From positions 1-7,163 of the forward strand of contig JAGWJK010000203.1 of the NCBI GenBank assembly GCA_028865845.1: DNA of 7,163 nt, given 5' to 3'. The notes under the pieces were generated by a model. The model ran no database searches. It was given only the letters and a program-made list of their open reading frames with translations, and was not told where the DNA came from. How positions within the stretch are numbered: the first letter of the stretch is position 1; every line of letters begins with the position of its first letter. The position numbers and the translations under genes are program-made. The DNA comes from Rhizobiaceae bacterium. Lineage in GTDB: Bacteria; Pseudomonadota; Alphaproteobacteria; Rhizobiales; Rhizobiaceae. Positions 5,100 through 7,163 of this stretch are shown here, one piece after another.

Positions 5100-6189
5100 T
5101 TTCGCCGAAAATGCGGGCTACTTCCTTCTGAAGCGCGCTGTCGGAGCCGGTGATCGGAGCAAACTCAGGATCACGGCGCTCGGCTGGCGCCGGAGTTGCA
5201 GCGGGCTGCTGCTGGATCTGTTTGTGAGGCGGCACGTTCGGAATAATCCGCTCGGCCTTGAGATTGTTCGACATTTCGGCTTCAAGCACGCGCTGGAAAT
5301 CGCCGCCCGGTTCGCGCACCGGTGCGGGCGCAACAGCAGGCGTTGCGACGGGCGCAACCACGACTGCGGGGGCCGCTGCCTGACGGGCGGCCGGCTGTTG
5401 TGCTGTCGGCGTGCGTGGCTGGGCCTGCGGCAGCACGTGCTGACGGGCCGCATCGAGAATATCGGCGGCCTCGGCTTCGTCGAGGAGAGTAGCCGATTGA
5501 GGAACGCGCTGCTGCGGCGTCAGTCCCTGATCAGGACGTTCGACCACCGGGGCGACACGGCTCGGCACAGGTTGCACCACAACGGCGGGTGCTGGCTGAA
5601 CGGCGGCGACGGGCGCTGGCTGGGCGGCAACAACCGGTTCAGGCTTGCGGGCGGGCTCGACCTTTACAGTCGGCTCGACCTTTGGAGCGGCTTCCACGCG
5701 CATAGCGGGTTCGGCTCTCAGAACGGGTTCCGCTTCGACGGCGATCTGCGGACGGGCAGGCGGTTGCGGAATGGCGGCGGGCTGACGCGGTGCCTCCAGC
5801 GCCGGTTCCGGCTGGCGGGCAGGCGCCAGGCTCGCGGGCGGTGGCGACGCATAGGCAACGGGTATCTCGACGGAAACCTGCGCCGACGTGCCAGCCTTGC
5901 TCGCATCGGAAATGCCGGTTTCGATGACGATATCGGTGGGGCCGCCGATCATGATCAGATGTTCGATACCGTCACGGCGCACCAGAACGAGGCGTCGACG
6001 GGCGTCGACAGCGGCGGCATCGAGTACCTGCAGGCGAGGCTGGCGATTCTTGCCGCCGCGCACGAAGGGAGAAGGTGCGCGGTTTCGCAAAAGCCAGAGC
6101 ACGCCGATCAGCACCACGAGGGCAATGGCGACGCCGCCGGCTGCGAGGAAGAAGCGGCTGCCATAGGCTCCGGCAATATCGTCCAACAT
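5077..6189 (-). CDS. fliO: FliO/MopB family membrane protein with long Pro/Ala-rich region
   Basis: FliO helps assemble the FliP ring of the flagellar export gate at the inner membrane. This protein has 370 residues; E. coli FliO has about 121. It starts with a single transmembrane helix (about 13-35), then a basic stretch and the FliO-type core at 52-93 (LQVLDAAAVDARRRLVLVRR, then EHLIMIGG and IVIETGI). A low-complexity Pro/Ala/Val/Glu region with repeated EP and QPAP units follows (about 111-295). Two less biased C-terminal segments come last: 297-318 and a helix at 351-370. The ATG at 6187-6189 has GGAG 8 nt upstream. No other flagellar gene is in the window, and the gene is divergent from cckA, so a non-flagellar or regulatory role is possible. 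The call rests on the N-terminal domain; the tail is unassigned. The stop lies inside a short tandem duplication. Confidence 0.8.
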   Translation of the reverse strand: MLDDIAGAYGSRFFLAAGGVAIALVVLIGVLWLLRNRAPSPFVRGGKNRQPRLQVLDAAAVDARRRLVLVRRDGIEHLIMIGGPTDIVIETGISDASKAGTSAQVSVEIPVAYASPPPASLAPARQPEPALEAPRQPAAIPQPPARPQIAVEAEPVLRAEPAMRVEAAPKVEPTVKVEPARKPEPVVAAQPAPVAAVQPAPAVVVQPVPSRVAPVVERPDQGLTPQQRVPQSATLLDEAEAADILDAARQHVLPQAQPRTPTAQQPAARQAAAPAVVVAPVATPAVAPAPVREPGGDFQRVLEAEMSNNLKAERIIPNVPPHKQIQQQPAATPAPAERRDPEFAPITGSDSALQKEVARIFGEMSVNRDK

Positions 6190-6478
6190 TTCGAGATACT
6201 CCGTATTTGTTCCCCGATGTCGCGGCCCTGCCGTCGCAAGACCACCAGCTGCACGCCTTCACCATTCGCATGATATGAGGCGATCATATGGACAGGTCTG
6301 CCTTGGAGACAAGATGCGATCAATCTGTCCAGCGCTGTTCCTTGTGAATACAGGCGTTTCTAGGGCGGTAAAGCTTTTTGCGGGTGCGGCAAATTGCTAA
6401 AGAAGATTCGAAAGCTCCGAATCCGGTAATCCGTCAACTGCATGGCGAGACAAGGACGAGGATGAATACGAGGGGTTT
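6190..6478. promoter_or_regulatory. Divergent spacer between fliO-like gene and cckA
   Basis: This 289-bp spacer must hold promoters for both divergent genes, but I find no hexamer pair good enough to name. The arms GGACAG (6290-6295) and CTGTCC (6325-6330) form a short, widely spaced inverted repeat. There is no TTAACC-type CtrA motif and no RNA gene. A 28-codon ORF with its own ribosome site (6314-6400) is listed separately. Confidence 0.4.
6314..6400 (+). CDS. Possible 28-residue leader peptide upstream of cckA
   Basis: An ATG at 6314 is preceded by GGAG with a 5-nt gap (GGAGACAAG-ATG) and opens a 28-residue frame ending in TAA at 6398-6400. The peptide has a hydrophobic middle (C-P-A-L-F-L-V near 5-11) and ends A-A-N-C. 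It lies 78 bp upstream of the cckA start, on the same strand. The ribosome site is the main support. The short length, one rare AGG codon and lack of a recognised family make it tentative; it could be a chance ORF. Confidence 0.2.
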   Translation: MRSICPALFLVNTGVSRAVKLFAGAANC

Positions 6479-7163
6479 ATGGCGAAGCAGCGTCCGTCCG
6501 ACGAGTATAGCGTACCGCTGGTGGACCGTGGGGTTCGTTCGGGCACCGTGCTACGCATTCTTCTGCTTGCCGTGGTGCTGATCGCAGCTGCGGCAGCGTT
6601 CGTCGTCTTCAAGGATCAGCTGGATAACGAAGTCGTCCTCGGCGGCCTCGGCATCCTCGCCATGGTCGGCATCTTCTTTCTCGTCTCCTCGATCATCGGC
6701 TTCGTCGAAGTCATGCCGCAGACACAGTCCGACAGCCTAGCGCGGTCGTTCCTGAACAGCCAGCCCGACGGCACGCTGATCACCGACGAGAAGGGCCGCA
6801 TCATCTATGCCAACGCTGCCTACGGCCAGCTGACCGGCGCCACAAAGGCGACGGAGGTCCAGTCGCTGGAGACGTTGCTGTCGCGCAATCGCGAATCCAA
6901 CGAGGCGCTCTATCGCCTCGCCAACGGTTTGCGTGACGGTCACGAAGGTTCGGAGGAATTCCGCCTGATGATGCCGCTCGGCCCGTCGGACGGCAAAGGC
7001 CACGATGCCCATTGGTATCGGCTGAAGGCGCGGTTGCTGCCTCAGGACCAGGGACGCGGCAATCCGCTGCATATCTGGCAGATCACCGACATCACTTTGG
7101 AACGCGACGACCAGGAGCGTTTTTTCAAGGAATTGCAGAATGCGATCGACTATCTCGATCATG
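6479..7163 (+). CDS. cckA: Cell-cycle sensor histidine kinase CckA, N-terminal part
   Basis: CckA is the hybrid kinase/phosphatase that, through the phosphotransferase ChpT, controls phosphorylation of CtrA (and CpdR) in alphaproteobacteria. The frame from ATG 6479 is open for 228 codons to the window edge, so only the N-terminus is seen. It has a hydrophilic N-terminus (1-20) and two transmembrane helices (about 24-44 and 52-75) with a very short loop between them. A PAS domain begins near 88 (FLNSQPDGTLITDEKGRIIY at 91-110, then NAAYGQLTG) and runs to about 205, ending WQITDIT, after which a linker (ERDDQERFFKELQNAIDYLD) starts towards a second PAS. The HisKA, ATPase and receiver domains would lie beyond the edge. 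GAGG at 6470-6473 sits 5 nt before the ATG. An out-of-frame ATG at 6462 with its own AAGGA site overlaps the start. Confidence 0.9.
   Translation, partial: MAKQRPSDEYSVPLVDRGVRSGTVLRILLLAVVLIAAAAAFVVFKDQLDNEVVLGGLGILAMVGIFFLVSSIIGFVEVMPQTQSDSLARSFLNSQPDGTLITDEKGRIIYANAAYGQLTGATKATEVQSLETLLSRNRESNEALYRLANGLRDGHEGSEEFRLMMPLGPSDGKGHDAHWYRLKARLLPQDQGRGNPLHIWQITDITLERDDQERFFKELQNAIDYLDH

Noticed and set aside
5650..5800. Repetitive sequence in the fliO-like gene looked like a DNA repeat array
   Set aside because: The repetition is at the level of the protein (Glu-Pro and Gln-Pro units); the DNA units vary in length and sequence, so it is not a CRISPR or satellite.
5224..6273. 349-residue open frame on the plus strand, antisense to the fliO-like gene
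   Set aside because: The Gly/Arg/Leu-rich product with repeated G-G-R-L-like units is the complement of the Pro/Ala-rich coding region; no ribosome site or family match.
6108..6323. 71-residue frame on the minus strand in the fliO-cckA spacer
   Set aside because: It runs into the fliO-like N-terminus in another frame, with no good ribosome site and no recognisable family.

Overview
The window looks like ordinary core chromosome of an alphaproteobacterium of the order Hyphomicrobiales (Rhizobiales), most likely Rhizobiaceae such as Rhizobium or Agrobacterium. This rests on the protein types seen (a CckA hybrid-kinase N-terminus, a DksA lacking the zinc-finger cysteines, a FliO-type protein with a long Pro/Ala-rich tail), the high GC content with GC-rich third positions, and the gene combination. 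I see no insertion sequence, phage gene, tRNA, rRNA, CRISPR array or sign of recent transfer.

Left part (1-3770). The window opens inside folK (folate pathway, + strand), which converges on a small secreted protein of unknown function (- strand). A strong hairpin lies between them and serves mainly the minus-strand gene. Then comes a minus-strand cluster, read right to left: a SixA-type histidine phosphatase, ycjX (stress-linked P-loop NTPase) and ycjF (membrane partner). ycjX and ycjF overlap by 4 bp and must be translationally coupled. A possible heat-shock-like promoter lies between the phosphatase and ycjX.

Middle (3770-5047). The phosphatase and dksA are divergent around a roughly 280-bp spacer. 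The spacer holds several candidate promoter elements and a perfect 9-bp inverted repeat. dksA probably starts at a TTG with a very good Shine-Dalgarno. It ends at a strong bidirectional terminator shared with the convergent fliO-like gene.

Right part (5047-7163). A FliO/MopB-type membrane protein (- strand) and cckA (+ strand, cut by the window end) diverge from a roughly 290-bp spacer. cckA encodes the cell-cycle sensor kinase that feeds the ChpT-CtrA phosphorelay. It is open to the end of the window without a stop.

The theme is housekeeping and stress or cell-cycle control: folate synthesis, ppGpp-associated transcription control (DksA), a stress-linked NTPase pair, and the CckA kinase. 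I did not find a convincing new biological system. The points most worth a second look are a 20-bp tandem duplication that creates the stop codon of the fliO-like gene, the zinc-ligand loss in DksA, the inverted repeats before dksA, and a short ORF with its own ribosome site ahead of cckA.
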